A DNA stretch of 64,000 nucleotides. Source: Phallusia mammillata (lineage: Eukaryota; Chordata; Ascidiacea; Phlebobranchia; Ascidiidae). Below, in pieces: positions 26,901 to 38,944 of this stretch; position 1 is the stretch's first letter, and each line of letters begins with the position of its first letter. The stretch spans positions 62,001 through 126,000 of the forward strand of contig QLIY01000119.1 in NCBI GenBank assembly GCA_003260075.1, written 5' to 3'. Made by a program: the position numbers and the translations under genes. The notes beneath the pieces are model-generated. The model was not told the origin of the DNA. It worked only from the letters and a program-made list of their open reading frames with translations, and did no database searches.

Positions 26901-29900
26901 TAAGGTGTTGAACAAGAAAAGTGGATTAACTACAAATACCAACAACAGTTAAACTATCCATATTAATTACATTGGGGGGGGGGAATTTTAATGCCCAGGT
27001 AGGGTAATTTACAGTAGCTAAGGTGTTGAACAAGAAAAGTGGTTTAACTACAAATACCAACAACAGTTAAACTATCCATATTAATTACATTGAAAAGCTG
27101 TAATACATTTATATATGAATAGCATCCCCCAAGTTCGGAAAAACATAAACAAAGTAAAATCACAATGTTACCACACAGGAAGTATGCTATTATTAGATGA
27201 ATAACGATATGGGACAAGTTTTTAATTTTGCTCATAAGTCACTATGTGGCTAATGACATGTGTGCCATGTGCAACTGCACGACTGGCAAACAAGAATGGC
27301 AGAGTTTTAACCACATGTCAACTAAAAGTCATTGTATGATATTTCACTTAGTTAAGTCAAATTTAAGTCAAAATTTTGCATTATAGCTTTATCACATTGT
27401 CATTGTTTAACAGTTTCATAGAATAGCAAGGACACTGAAAAACCATGGGTATCAAGTCTAGTGTCTAGATTCCTTCAGTCATGTTGCATAATGACACACA
27501 TCGGCAAGCACATTGCCCACAAACATATTGAGATTTTTTACTATTGACAATAGTAACATAATAGGGATGCGCCGAGCCGAGCCAGAACCCGAGTACTCGG
27601 TACCGAGCATCGCTGTTTTTAATGCTCGGTGCTCGGCCGAGCAGTTGCACAAACTGACCCGAGCGTTAAATTTGCATATTCATGCACTTCTAACATATGT
27701 AACTAGTGTTCTAAAGGGTGTCTATGAACAAAAACGAATGATTTTTCAAATGCACGCGATGGTGGAAAACGCGTACTTTATGGGCATGTACAGCTTAATA
27801 AAACACCGCCGGTGACGTAAGAGGCCTTGTAGAGCTAAAACGTAGAAAGGGGATTTTTTGTGACGTCATAATGCGCCGAGCGTGCTCGGCCGAGCACCGA
27901 GCATTAAAGTGAGATGCTCGGTGCTCGACCAAACAGAACATTTGCAGTTTTGGCACATCCCTATAACATAACCCGTAAACGTCTACGATATTGCCTTGCC
28001 ACATGTGGTTTATTGACCACCAATATGCCATGAAATGGTATCAGGTCTTACATAAATGCATCACTAAAGTTTTCTAGTTTTATGGCAAATATAATGGCCC
28101 AAACAAACGTAAAATTTGGCGTGTTTGAGTATTCAAGCATTTCGTCGATAAACTTACAAACAGGTTGGCATAGAGTTTTCTAATTTAAACAAGCAACATT
28201 TTTATACAAGCCAGCAAAAATCATTTAAAAAAGTCAATTTTCAGGATGGACACACTTCATAAACTCAAAAGCTCTAAATAGGTGTAAAGTTTAAACAGTA
28301 CAGATTGAATGGGATAAATAAATATTAGCGTAAGAAAGTATTTGCTACTTCACACCTTTATTTGCTTACCTATATGTTGGAACAGACCAACATGAAATTG
28401 TGGTTTCATTTGATTCATTCTGGTTTGGCAATCTCCTGGTTTCATTTCTGGGTGGCAGCTTACAATATTGACATAATCTGACATCAGCCAATCAACTGGC
28501 TTGTTGTTATAAAATGTCATAAGATAGGAAGTCCTGTAAAATTGTCCGTTACAGCAGGCATACATTACACTATATGGGATATAATTTACATACTCTCTTT
28601 GTATAGTAAGCACTACGGAAGTGTATACAAAAACAGTAAACCTTGGTCAATCTGTTTGGGCCACAAAAAATTGTCCGGATTAACCAATGTCGATTAGTTA
28701 AAGCCTTACAACAGGGGTGGGCAACCTTTCTTACTGTGGGACCAAACAAAATTTCCAAAATTGGATCGCGGGCCACACCTGTGTATAACACAAGCTGATT
28801 TTACTTTGTTGCTTACCAAATATGCTCAAATGTAAGGATAATTTGCATTTGATTCTAGCCACATTTTGTCAGGTTTTAAAAACTAACATCAGGCGCATTA
28901 ATCTGCTCAAAAATATATAATAGTTGGACTCGTTTTTCAGTATATATTTGAAATGCAAGCGCCTCTGCGAGCCGCACAACCTTTAATGAAGGGCCGCATT
29001 TGCAGGTTGCCCACCCCTGACTTACACCATCAAAAATCATTTGTACCTAACGTATTGTCAAATTATTGAAAGATCCAGAATAACCGAGGTTTACTGAAGA
29101 TATAAAAACATATCCAAAGCAAAAATACATAAGGTTCTACTTTACTTAGTATAAACTTTGTATAATTAGCACCAAAGAAATTGTCACAGATTAAAGCAAT
29201 TTGATGGAAAACCATTTTTACCACTTGGGAATGGTTGATGTTCGAAAAAGTTTCCCAATGGAATTAAATTTGGCCAGTGACAAGTAAATATATTCATCTT
29301 TTTCCCTTTCCACTGCAAACTCCATCAGATAACTGATGTAACTGTGAAAATATTAGTTCAAATTTAATTGGCTGCAAATACTTATTTATAGAGTAAGATT
29401 GCTGATTCATTTTAATACTAAACCTAAAAAAGGCTACCTGCAAAATACAACTGCAGCCACATTTTATAAAATTGAACAAATTAAAAAAAATGTTAGCAGT
29501 GGTGGGATTCAAATATTTCGTCAGCCGGTTCTATCACAAAAGTCATATTTTTCAGCCCGTTCTGTTACAAAAAGTCATATTTCCATTGACAGTAACCAGT
29601 AATGCTAACCGGTTCGCTGATCTCATAAAATTTGTGAGACGGTTCTATAGAACCAGTGCGAACCGGCTGAATGCCACCAATGACTGCAAGTAGTTTTTTA
29701 TAAAACTTTCATTTCCACTTAAGTAGAGTGCAAATAAATATCCAATTAATTGAGCGTTAAAAACAATGCAAATATTGACAATATAATAAATTAAAGGATT
29801 TAGAAGTATCTGTGGTGCAGTGGCCTTTGGGGTTGGCACCTTTTCCCTTTGTGGTGTTTGCAATACAAAGAGGGCACTTGAGATTAAATTAGCAATTTAG

Positions 29901-32900
29901 AGAAAGCACTTGATAAATTAGTGCAGTTAAAATAATACAGTGATAATTGATATTATTTAAATCAACAAACTGTTAAGGGGGTTTAAAAACAGTTTTAATT
30001 TGTGTGAATTAGTTTTAAAAAAGTTAAAGTTTTAAAAGTTTTAAAAAGGTAGGGATTGGCTGAAGTGGGCCAGAACATGGGTATTCAGAGCCAAGCATCG
30101 CTCTTTTCGTGCTCAGTCAAGCAGTTGCACAACTCACTCAAGTATTAAATTTGCCAGTTCATGCCAATCCGTTCATGCCTTGCTAACAAACAAAATTAGT
30201 GCTTGAAAGGGTATCCAAGAACAAACATGACTCTTTTTTTAATGCGTTCAATGGCATTTCTAGGGTCTGTACAGCTTTATACACCACTGGTTATGTAAGT
30301 GACCTTGGAAAGCTTCAAGACTAGGATGGAATTGGGAATGATTGTTATGTCACATTGCAATGAGCTCAGATGCTCAGTGATCGACCAAACAGAACATTTG
30401 CAGTTTTTGGCCTGTCTAGTAAATTCACTTCACCTACCCTTTAAGAGCAGTAATGTCATCTTCAAGCATCAGGTAATACTTTGCTTTGTTTCGACAAACA
30501 AACATCAGGTAGGCAGCATCGAGAACTTCCTTTGACCTCCACCTTACTCTGTCTTGTGGGTCACCAAGGGTCCTTGGGAGAACGTCAAACTCAGGATAAA
30601 AGTTAACAGGAGGTGTGATAACTTGAATCAGACCGCTGTTCACTTCATAGGGAAAATTTTCATAGATTTTTCTAAAAACAAAATTTTACAAGGTTTAACT
30701 GACTGAATACAAAATAGCACAAAAATATGCATGTTATATATAGGGATATAAATAATTGCACTTTTAATGAAAAAATGTCGAACAAACAAAGAAGAGCTCA
30801 AAAAACTACATTGAGCTTAATTCTGTAATTTGCCATTTTCTATATTAAACAAAAAAAATTAAAACTTCAGGGAAGGAATTTACTTTAATTTCTACATGTG
30901 GTTTGTACAAAACTTGAAGTTGATAAAAGACCCCATATTAAATAATCTTTGTATGGTTTAGCATTTACCACAATGTACTTTATTGGAGAGGAATAAAAAT
31001 AAAAAATGTTTATAATTGTTAAGGGAGGAATACACTAATAAAGTTGGGAACCACTCACTTAGTGTTGGTAGTATTTAAGAATTTTATTAATCATGCTCCT
31101 TGTGTGTAAAATACTTAAATTTCAAACTTGGCATGAGTTTGGCATTAAATATATTTTTATTAGTCAAGACTACAGCTGCGGGAAATGTATGCTTTTATCA
31201 GTAGGAAGAAAAAACAATAGCAATTTGGTAATGGCCAATGACATGAAAAATTCATGCCATAATGATCTGAGGTCAAATGCTGTACATAGAATAAGACCAA
31301 AGCATTAGAAAGGCTGAAAAATAAGGAGATCAATATAATTTAAGGATTTATCGAATAAACCTCAGTTGGAAACAAGCAGTTTAAACTACCATTGCATCAC
31401 TGCTCAATTTTTAATCTGTTATAAAGGTGATAAAAATAAAAACAAGTATAAAAGAGTATGTTGGATTCATCAATAAAATATCATATTTTAACAAAACTAT
31501 AGTTATCCATATATATTCCCGTAGGTAATAGTAAATGTCTGTATTCTTTGAATAACAACTTCGGCTCATAAACAAAGATTAACGTTGTGGGCAGTTTAAA
31601 TGAGCCAGCACCAAAATTAACAAACTTAATTAACGGAAAAAGCATAAAACAAATATGAAACCTTACTTTATCTGCGCAGTTGTGTATTCCTGGTCAGTTT
31701 CCGCAAGAAATACAACAATTGACACATTGTCTTCATTCGCAGGGTACATGTTGTTAAATAAACTTGTCAAGGTGTTTGTTAAATAATCGATGTCGGCCCT
31801 TTTCACTGACGGAATTCCGATCACAACAGATACCGGTTCAAATCGTCCCTTTCCAAGAATGAAACTTGGAGTAAAATTTTTCTGCAACAAAAATTTTTGT
31901 TAAAACATATATACAAAAATAAAATGTAAAAATATGCCATCTCTTTATGCGTACTATCAATTTAAACATTCAAAACAAAAAAAGTTTTTATGAAAGGTCA
32001 CCAACCTAAGATGCTATTTCATGTAGACCTCAGGGGGGGGGGCTTTTTGTCAAGACAAACATGCACAAAAATGCAATTGATAAAATGTAAAAATCTGCCA
32101 TCTCTTTATGTGTACTATCAATTTAAACATTCAAAACAAAAAAAGTTTTTTATGAAAGGTCACCAACCTAAGATGCTATTTCATGTAGACCTCAACAGTT
32201 AAATTCATGTTATGTTTTGATATGAGAGTTTGCCCGATGTGCACTTAATCTTTTTTTGTTTTAACCTTTAAATTCCTTAATCCTAATTAGTTTTATCTTT
32301 TTTCCTAGATTCCTTTCATATTTTTATGTAGCCTTTAATGGTTATTCCCTAGGCTTATACAGTCCATTAAAAGAGTTTGGTGACAGGTTAACTAGATATA
32401 ACTGTATCATGGTTTAGTACAGCATTTTCAAGGCGTCTGTGACCCTCTAAAAAGGTGTTTTCCAGAGGGTCATTAGTTTAGGTCCCCATAAGTGACACCC
32501 ACTAAAAAACAACAGCTAAAAACACCTATGAACTCCAACGGGGGGGGGGGTTTAAATTCCTTCATCTTAATTAGCTTTATCTTTTTTCCAAGAGATGCCT
32601 TTCATATTTTTATGTAGTCTTTACTGGTTATTCCCTAGGCTTATACAGTCCACTAAAAGAGTTTGGTGACCCCTGGTTAACTAGATATAACTGTATCATG
32701 GTATAGTACAGCATTTTCAAGGCGTCTGTGACCCTCTAATAAGGTGTTTTCCAGAGGGTCATTAGTTTAGGTCCCCATTCGTGACACCCACTAAAAAACA
32801 ACAGCTAAAAACACCTATGAACTCCAACACCTCCAATAAGTCAAAATGACTTGGGCCGTTTAGCACTAAGTAAGCCAATGTCATTTGTGACCCACTACCT

Positions 32901-32955
32901 ATTTTTCTTTTAAATGAACTGAACAGGGTGTCATGGGTTTTGGGGGTTACTATAA

Positions 32956-33024
<69 letters not shown>

Positions 33025-33864
33025 TTCCAATACTTACATGAAACAGAAATGGGGCTTCATTTAAGCTGTCATTAAGCATGGGAGATGATGCAGCATGGGT
33101 GGTGTCCGTAAACTGATGGATCATATGACCTTGAGGTAAGTCATCTGGGTAGTCTTTGTTTTTCGCCTGGGTACAGAATGCAACATTTAACAATGTGAAA
33201 TAACAACTATATCTGAGGAACACTATACATGGACTTGAAAAGTATATATCTGCATCTGAATTTATTAATACCGATTGTTGAAATTGCCATGTCCTGTAGA
33301 GGTTTTGTAACATTTGTGACATTTCTTGATGCAAGATTGAGGAAATTTTCTTCGGTTTCACAGATTCCCTCACATTGAATGCAACATTCATGTTGATCAC
33401 AAGCGATACAAGCGTTAGTCCACATAGTGCAAAAACCAACAACTGTAAGAAACATGAAGTGATTTGTTATAATGAAATGAAAAATTGGGCTTCAGCAAAT
33501 CAAGTCATTGCAACAACACAGTCAAAGTCCCTGTTTATATTTTATAATTTCCACTGGTATATATAAACAAATTACAGTATTTTTTCGTTGACTTTTGAAT
33601 ATCTTATTTTTCTTAGATAGTTAACACACGTAAGAACCCGGGATGCATCTGGCAAAAGCTAAAAAGGCTTTGCACTCCTGTTGTATACATATTAAATACC
33701 TAGCCATAAACACCACAACCAAATCTAAAGCAATATACATTTTATGCCCCTGTTTTTAAGTGCTTAGTCCAAAAGGTTATTCACAACAGACGTGTCAAAG
33801 TCACTGTCAGAAACATACAATGACCAAAAATAATACTTACACGCAGCTGGGAACTTGCTGTCAT
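23909..33864 (-). CDS. MGAT4: MGAT4-type alpha-1,3-mannosyl-glycoprotein 4-beta-N-acetylglucosaminyltransferase
   Basis: Golgi enzyme class (GT54) that adds beta-1,4-GlcNAc to the alpha-1,3-mannose arm of N-glycans, starting a new antenna. Ten exons join in phase to about 539 aa: 33864-33841, 33442-33272, 33166-33038, 31881-31667, 30671-30438, 29341-29222, 28533-28370, 24965-24865, 24736-24465, 24098-23909 (stop TAA). The first exon codes MTASSQLR, then a signal anchor (LLVFALCGLTLVSLVIN, residues 9-25) gives type II topology. Family motifs: SVVIGIPSVKR, IVVFLAETDQEY, DRVRWRSKEVLDAAYLM, YYLMLEDDI with the acidic EDD at 250-252, FNSIGKLFR, KPVDWLMSDYVNIV, FHVGLFQHIG, and a C-terminal part with YCENCAVTEVL. 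Length fits vertebrate MGAT4A/B (about 535-550 aa); A versus B cannot be decided. Introns carry several MITEs and duplicated blocks. Confidence 0.92.
25490..25790. repeat. Direct duplicate with G-run, MGAT4 intron
   Basis: About 25500-25633 recurs at 25648-25778 across a G-run at 25634-25642. Confidence 0.75.
25982..26289. mobile_element. MITE of the same family with internal tandem expansion
   Basis: 308 bp, flanked by catcccag/catcccat (7 of 8). Its right half repeats a unit of about 31-60 bp around tatgacttttgtgatagaac several times, making it longer than the 180-bp relatives. In an MGAT4 intron. Confidence 0.75.
26340..27100. repeat. Two adjacent duplicated blocks with G-runs, MGAT4 intron
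   Basis: 26340-26560 matches 26625-26850, and 26870-26973 matches 26987-27092. G-runs lie at about 26615 and 26974. Both blocks include a SINE-tail-like motif (cattcaggcgttgc) or simple AT-rich intron sequence. Confidence 0.75.
27562..27963. mobile_element. MITE with TAGGGATGYGCC ends and perfect 8-bp target duplication
   Basis: 402-bp element in an MGAT4 intron. Left end TAGGGATGCGCC and right end GGCACATCCCTA are inverted repeats, and both flanks read taacataa (27554-27561, 27964-27971). Each arm carries internal palindromic GCTCGGTGCTCGGCCGAGC-type repeats. hAT-like by duplication length. An apparent 100-aa reading frame across it is incidental. A diverged copy lies at about 30055-30420 and an end fragment at 44336-44378. 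Confidence 0.85.
28633..29095. mobile_element. Tigger/pogo-like MITE interrupted by a nested hAT-like MITE
   Basis: Outer element: acagtaaaccttggtcaatc at the left and ccgaggtttactga at the right, the CAGTAAACCTCGGTTAATCCGG family. Inner element 28712-29019: caggggtgggcaacc and ggttgcccacccctg, flanked by ccttacaa/acttacac (6 of 8). The hAT-like element is therefore the younger insertion. Confidence 0.78.
29497..29682. mobile_element. MITE, CAGTGGTGGGATTCA family, decayed right end
   Basis: About 186 bp, with an intact left end and the family core; the right end reads gaatgccaccaatg, with two mismatches. Lies upstream of an MGAT4 exon. Confidence 0.7.
30055..30420. mobile_element. Diverged copy of the TAGGGATGYGCC MITE
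   Basis: Matches the 27562 element in order (gccaagcatcgctctttt, agcagttgcac, cgaccaaacagaacatttgcag) but with many substitutions and degraded ends. In an MGAT4 intron, ending next to exon 5. Confidence 0.6.
31930..32820. repeat. Two duplicated blocks joined by G-runs, MGAT4 intron
   Basis: 31930-32032 matches 32088-32195, and 32265-32539 matches 32551-32825, with G-runs at 32033 and 32540. No exon lies here. Confidence 0.8.
32956..33022. other. 67-base G homopolymer
   Basis: Starts 16 bases past the donor of MGAT4 exon 3 (33038). Far longer than any plausible genomic G tract and like the runs at 18091-18187 and 44379-44434; best read as a sequencing tail at a contig join. It creates a false poly-proline reading frame on the minus strand. 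Confidence 0.9.
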
Positions 33865-35233
33865 TGCTTATCTCCTAATCTCCTCTAAAACTTTTACTTT
33901 TCCCCTCACACATGAAACGGGCATTTTCAATAGCCTAAAATCACAGGAAATCCCATTTTCGTCATTTTCCTTATACTGGGCGAAACTGAAATCTGCGTGG
34001 AACCATATGAAGCAAAAGTTAAAATAACGCAGGCAAAAATCGAGATGTCATAAACAGTTAAACACGAAGAAAGTCGTTGACTTTAACAAGCAAACTATCC
34101 TTTCGTAAACTCGAGCGTCTTGCTTTTATTGAATAAAAATGACAACTTCCCCTATTCAGGTACTACCATCTATCAAATTTGACTCTTCATTCATTCATCA
34201 TATCTTTTGTATTTGTTATTGGGGGTTTTCGCTAGCGCTAGCTGAATCACTTTTACCGGCTTTTATTTCTTTGCATAGCTTTAACTACCCAATATGCAAA
34301 CACTACAAGTGCAGTCTAAGTTCGCCATCTGTTGGCGACAAAAATAAAAGTAAAATAAAGGAGTGTGATTTCAAAACATAACGACAAATGCTAACATTAA
34401 AATTGATTTCTAATTGCGTTTCATGCAGATTTTAACGTTGAAACTTAGGGGCAAAAACAAAACAGTAGAAACGCGCTTTTCTAAATAATCTCTACGCAAT
34501 CTAGGCAATCTATCTACAAAACATATAAAACTTTTGAAAATTTTGACGGGTGAGGGTTTGTAAATCCGTTGATTGCGTAGTTTTGTAGCCTGTTTAACAC
34601 AGCCGAGTACGGTGAGTGAAGTGTTTGGGTAGCACTCCATTAGTTTTAGGGCATATAGTGGCCTAACTTGGCGTGATATTATTGACTCGACCGGCTTAAC
34701 ACAAAACTATCTCCTCACATCCAAATATTTGACGGGGGATTGTTTGCAATTGCTCATGTCATGCTTGACTGCACACAGCTGAGTCAGCAATCGGCATACC
34801 GTAATAGTTCATCGCTTTATCATGGAATACTACTACAAGTAATTAGTTTGGGGGGGGGGCGCTGAGTCAGCAATCGGCATAATAGTTCATCGCTTTATCA
34901 TGGAATACTACTACAAGTAATTAGTTTAATCTATTACTTTTACCCTTTGTAGCAAGTTTGTCGATTATTTTCGTATTTTAGAATATGAGATGCAACAAAA
35001 CATGTCTTCAGTTAACTATATTTTACATACATGTTTGTTATAAGTCTTTATGTTAACCGGTATGGAATTTTTTTGTTTTTTTACTCTTTGTTTTTATTTT
35101 TGCTACTTGTTTTGGTTCACCTTAATACTCAGTTTATCATGAAGATTATAGTCACTAGACTGAATATTTTTTTAATGTGATTAATATCCATTGACTTAAA
35201 TTACCTTGTCAAGCTTTCAACAAGTTAACAGAC
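33865..35233. promoter_or_regulatory. Divergent intergenic region between MGAT4 and the aldo/keto reductase
   Basis: The two start codons point away from each other across about 1.37 kb, which should hold both promoters. A short duplicate (34784-34848 and 34859-34925) is joined by a G-run at about 34850. No TATA box or CpG-rich core is convincing; I saw no exon. Confidence 0.5.
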
Positions 35234-38200
35234 ATGGCATTGATTCCGGTTATGCCGTCAACAAAGTTAAAAAATGGACTGGAAGTTTGTAAAATTATCA
35301 ACGGAATGTGGCAAGTATCGGGAGCTCATGGTAACATTGAACCACAACGGGCAGGTGAGCTTAAATGTAGAGCCTAATTGTAACCAATAAAATTGTGCTG
35401 TTAAGAAGTTTTACATTTCATTGTGTTTTTACCAACCTTTACTGTATGTCTTTTTTTCTTTGAAAGTTATAGCTTTCTTCTAGAATTGCTTTATTAACAC
35501 AGTGTTGAATATGTGTAAGCTTAATGTAATGGTAATTCATGTGTTTCAAAGAATAAATGTGTTGTGTATTTCAGTTTTAGCGATGAACAATTACGCCGAT
35601 GTGGGATTTACATCTTTTGACATGGCTGATATATACGGCCCAGCTGAGGATATATTTGGAACTTTTATCAAGTCGGTAAGCATTTATAAAAGAAACCTAT
35701 TCAATAGTGGATGTATTTGTTAGTTATTCTTAAAACACATACTTACAAGAGAATCTGAGGCTAGAGTAAAAAGTTTTGGTTGAATTCAATAACATTTAAG
35801 TCACATTGGGTTAGTTGACAATTGCATTTATCAAACAAACAATTCAAACCATTTTGTTCGCTATTTTAAACCATTTTACTCATCTTGTCAAACCATCTTA
35901 CTCACCATGTAAAACCCTTTTTTTCATTGTTTTAAACCAGTTTGCTCACCATGTCAAACCATTTTATTCATCATATCAACACCAGTTTATTCACTGTGCA
36001 AAACCATTTTGTTTACCATGGGGGGGGGGATCACATTGGGTTAGTTAACAATTGCATATATCAAACAAACAATTCAAACCATTTTGTTTGCTATTTTAAA
36101 CCATTTTACTCATCTTGTCAAACCATTTTACTCACCATGTAAAACCCTTTTTAACATTGTTTTAAACCAGTTTGCTCACCATGTCAAACCATTTTATTCA
36201 CCATATCAACACCAGTTTATTCACTGTGCAAAACCATTTTGTTTACCATTTCAAACCATTTTATTCACCAAGTCAAACAATTTTATTCACCATGCAAGAC
36301 CATTTATTTACCATTTTATTCACCAAGTCAAACAATTTTATTAACCATGTCAAACCATTTTATTCACCAAGTCAAACAATTTTATCCATGTCAAACCATT
36401 TTATTCACCATGCAAGACCATTTATTCACCATGTTAAACCATATTGTGTACCATGTCAAACCATTTTATTCACCATGTCAACAGTCAACACCATTTTATT
36501 TACTATGTCAGACCATTTTAATTACCATGTCAAACCATTTTATTCACCATGTCAAACCATTTCATTCACCATGTCAGCACCATTTTATTCACCATGTCAG
36601 CACCATTTTATTCACCATGTCAAACCATTTCACTCACCATGTCAAACCATTTTATTTCCCATATCAAACCATTTTAGTAACCATGCCAAATCATTTTCTT
36701 TGCCATTTCAACACCATTTTATTCACTATGCCAGACCATTTTATTTACCATGTCAAGCTGTTTTATCACCATGTCAACACCATTTTATTTACCATGCAAA
36801 ACCATTTTATTTTGTTAAATTAGAGAGGTGTAGACATGACTGGCATTCGTGGCTTGACAAAGATGGTGCCAAGAGTGGGTGAAATGACAAGGGAAAAAGT
36901 GGAGAAGCTTGTTACGAAATCCATGCACAGAATGTCAGTGGATAAACTAGACTGCTTGCAATTTCACTGGTGGGATTACTCTGACAAGCGCTACTTGGAT
37001 GCTATGAAACATCTGAGGGATATACAAGTTGATGGAAAAATAAGTATGTTATTGTGTTAATATGTGAGTACAACATGTAACAGAGAATTTGAGACCCATA
37101 CAACATGAAAATATTTGATGCTACATATACTGTATTGCATGTTTTTGATTTTCAGAGGAATTGTCGCTGACTAATTTCAGTACAGAGGTAATGGAAGAAA
37201 TAGTTGGCAATGGCATACCTATTTCCACAAACCAAGTCCAATTTTCACTTGTGGACACAAGGCCCCAAAAACGGATGGCAGAGTTTTGCGAAAAGAATTC
37301 AATCAAGCTGTTTGCTTATGGAGTTTTATGTAAGATATGTGTCAGTCTTACAATGAATGAAGTGGTACTAACTACTGCATTGTGGAATTTAAGAATGCAA
37401 GCTGAAACAGGGGGAATTGAGAACAGATTTTGGTGTTATTTTAATACAAACTCTTAGCCCTATCCAGAAAGCTAACTGTCAATGCTTGTAAAAGTCTGCA
37501 AAACTAATTTTTTGCATATAGTATGTTCATTACATAAGCTGTTGCTGCCAGGCATAATATCAACTTTACAGAGCTCTTTTATCATGCCCTGTACTGCGCA
37601 CTTTCGGTATTATTTATCCTGATGAAGGCGACCTGTATAGGACGTCAAAACATGGAGCAAAATTTAATTGTCAGAAGAGCTGTATAAAGTTAATAGTATG
37701 TTTATGTCTATTAAACATGCTTACCTGCAATATGTAATGTGAAATACACAAATGTTCTCCATTTACATTTTTTATTAGGGAAGAATAACATCCATGCCTA
37801 AAAACTGTTTGGTTCTGATGTTAAGCACAAACACTTCACACAAAAAAATTCGCATATATTTTCTTCAGGTGGAGGATTACTGTCAGAAAAATATCTTGGT
37901 GTTGCAGAACCCAAACCTCATGAGCTGATAACAGCCTCTTTGAGCAAATACAAGCACATAATAGATCTATGGGGTGGTTGGGCTTTGTTTCAAGAGCTTC
38001 TACAAGTTGTGCACACAATTGCTGAAGAACACACCGTTAGTATCGCAAATGTGGCAACACGGTACATACTAGATCAACCAGTAGTCGCAAGTGTTATAAT
38101 TGGGTGCAGATTTGGTATTGCAGACTCAGACCACACAGAAGATAACTTTAGGAGCATCAGTCAAACTTGGAGTCTTACCAAAGAGAATCTAGCAACAATT

Positions 38201-38269
38201 GAGGCTGTACAAAATAAATCTAATGACTTGTTTTCAGTATTAGGTGACTGTGGGGGTGAATATAGGTAA
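35234..38269 (+). CDS. Aldo/keto reductase family oxidoreductase
   Basis: Five exons join in phase to 338 aa: 35234-35354, 35575-35675, 36824-37043, 37156-37329 and 37869-38269 (stop TAA). Members reduce carbonyls with NAD(P)H in a TIM barrel. The catalytic tetrad is visible: Asp56 and Tyr61 in [12 protein letters not shown], Lys87 in GLTKMVP and His122 in [10 protein letters not shown]. Later barrel motifs include [33 protein letters not shown] and the cofactor-side [10 protein letters not shown]. This is the COG0667-like single-domain class also found in plants and fungi, rather than the classical AKR1 group; the substrate cannot be inferred. Intron 2 is almost filled by a 23-bp minisatellite. 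A candidate polyadenylation signal AATAAA lies at 38924. Its start lies about 1.4 kb from the divergent MGAT4 start. Confidence 0.9.
35806..36245. repeat. Direct duplicate of the start of the intron minisatellite
   Basis: About 35803-36018 and 36029-36250 are near-identical, joined by nine G at 36020-36028. Confidence 0.8.
35850..36810. repeat. Minisatellite, about 23-bp unit, in intron 2 of the aldo/keto reductase
   Basis: Dozens of imperfect copies of ttcaccatgtcaaaccattt plus tat fill the intron up to about 15 bases from the exon 3 acceptor. Units vary by single-base changes and short indels. Long reading frames of up to 236 codons arise because the unit lacks stops in two frames; they are not genes. 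Confidence 0.92.
37540..37690. mobile_element. Repeat fragment with GAAGGCGACCTGTATAGGACGTC motif
   Basis: Contains cctgatgaaggcgacctgta taggacgtcaaaac, the same motif that is arranged as an inverted pair at 59142-59313. Both copies neighbour tgctgccaggcataatat or its relative. A shared repeat family in the last intron of the reductase gene; class not determined. Confidence 0.5.
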
Positions 38270-38508
38270 AGCTATGGTGAAAAGTTGTGGCTGCAATGCA
38301 ATGTCTTTGAGAATTTTTTGCAAATCAAAATATTTACCAACATAATATATTTTTTGTGTATGTGTACTGTTTGAGAGATCATGAGCAAATAATTTATTGT
38401 TGTATTATTCATTCAAATCATTTGTTTTACCTGTGTTATGCCTCAGTTATATTATCAGGATACAGTATTGTACTCCATGTATTTAGGCGCATGCTAATTT
38501 GTTGACTA

Positions 38509-38692
38509 CAGTAAAACCTCGGTTAAACCGGATCCAGGTAAACCCAATTTTCACCTAATTCGGACAAAACTCGAGATACAAATGATTTGTAATGTGGTTA
38601 GACTTTAACTAAAGACATCAGTTAATCCAGATATTTGTCTAATCCGGAAAATTTTTTGGTCTAAATGGGTACGGACCAACCCAGGTTTACTG
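38509..38692. mobile_element. Tigger/pogo-like MITE with TA target
   Basis: 184-bp element in the 3' flank of the reductase gene, with ends cagtaaaacctcggtta and aacccaggtttactg, flanked by TA on both sides. Related partial copies: 1053-1140, 3398-3535, 9641-9735 (and its duplicate near 11210) and 24780-24845. Confidence 0.78.
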
Positions 38693-38944
38693 TATTTGTG
38701 CATATTTTACATATTGTCATAACACTTAACTATGGCATTGCAATAGATAATGTAAATAATCCATCATGGTTTTGAATGGTAAGCTCGTAAATGACCATTT
38801 CCTGCCGAAACTTGCTACAACACTGTGACATATTTATTCATTGATTTGTGCACAATTTATATAAACAGAATCGAATGATCATGTGAATGCTCCTAATGTA
38901 TTACATTTAAAAACTGTTGCGTAAATAAAGATGCAATAACCTTT

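Noticed and set aside
27513-27815. 100-codon plus-strand frame (starts MPTNILRFF)
   Set aside because: It lies mainly inside the 27562-27963 MITE and has no coding features.
32762-33442. 226-codon minus-strand frame with a long proline run
   Set aside because: The proline run is the 67-base G homopolymer. Only two parts of the frame are MGAT4 exons; the rest is intron and assembly artefact.
36172-36882. 236-codon open frame of repeated His/Phe/Pro/Tyr units, and an overlapping 194-codon frame
   Set aside because: Both are translations of the intronic 23-bp minisatellite in two frames; they lie between in-phase exons of the reductase gene.
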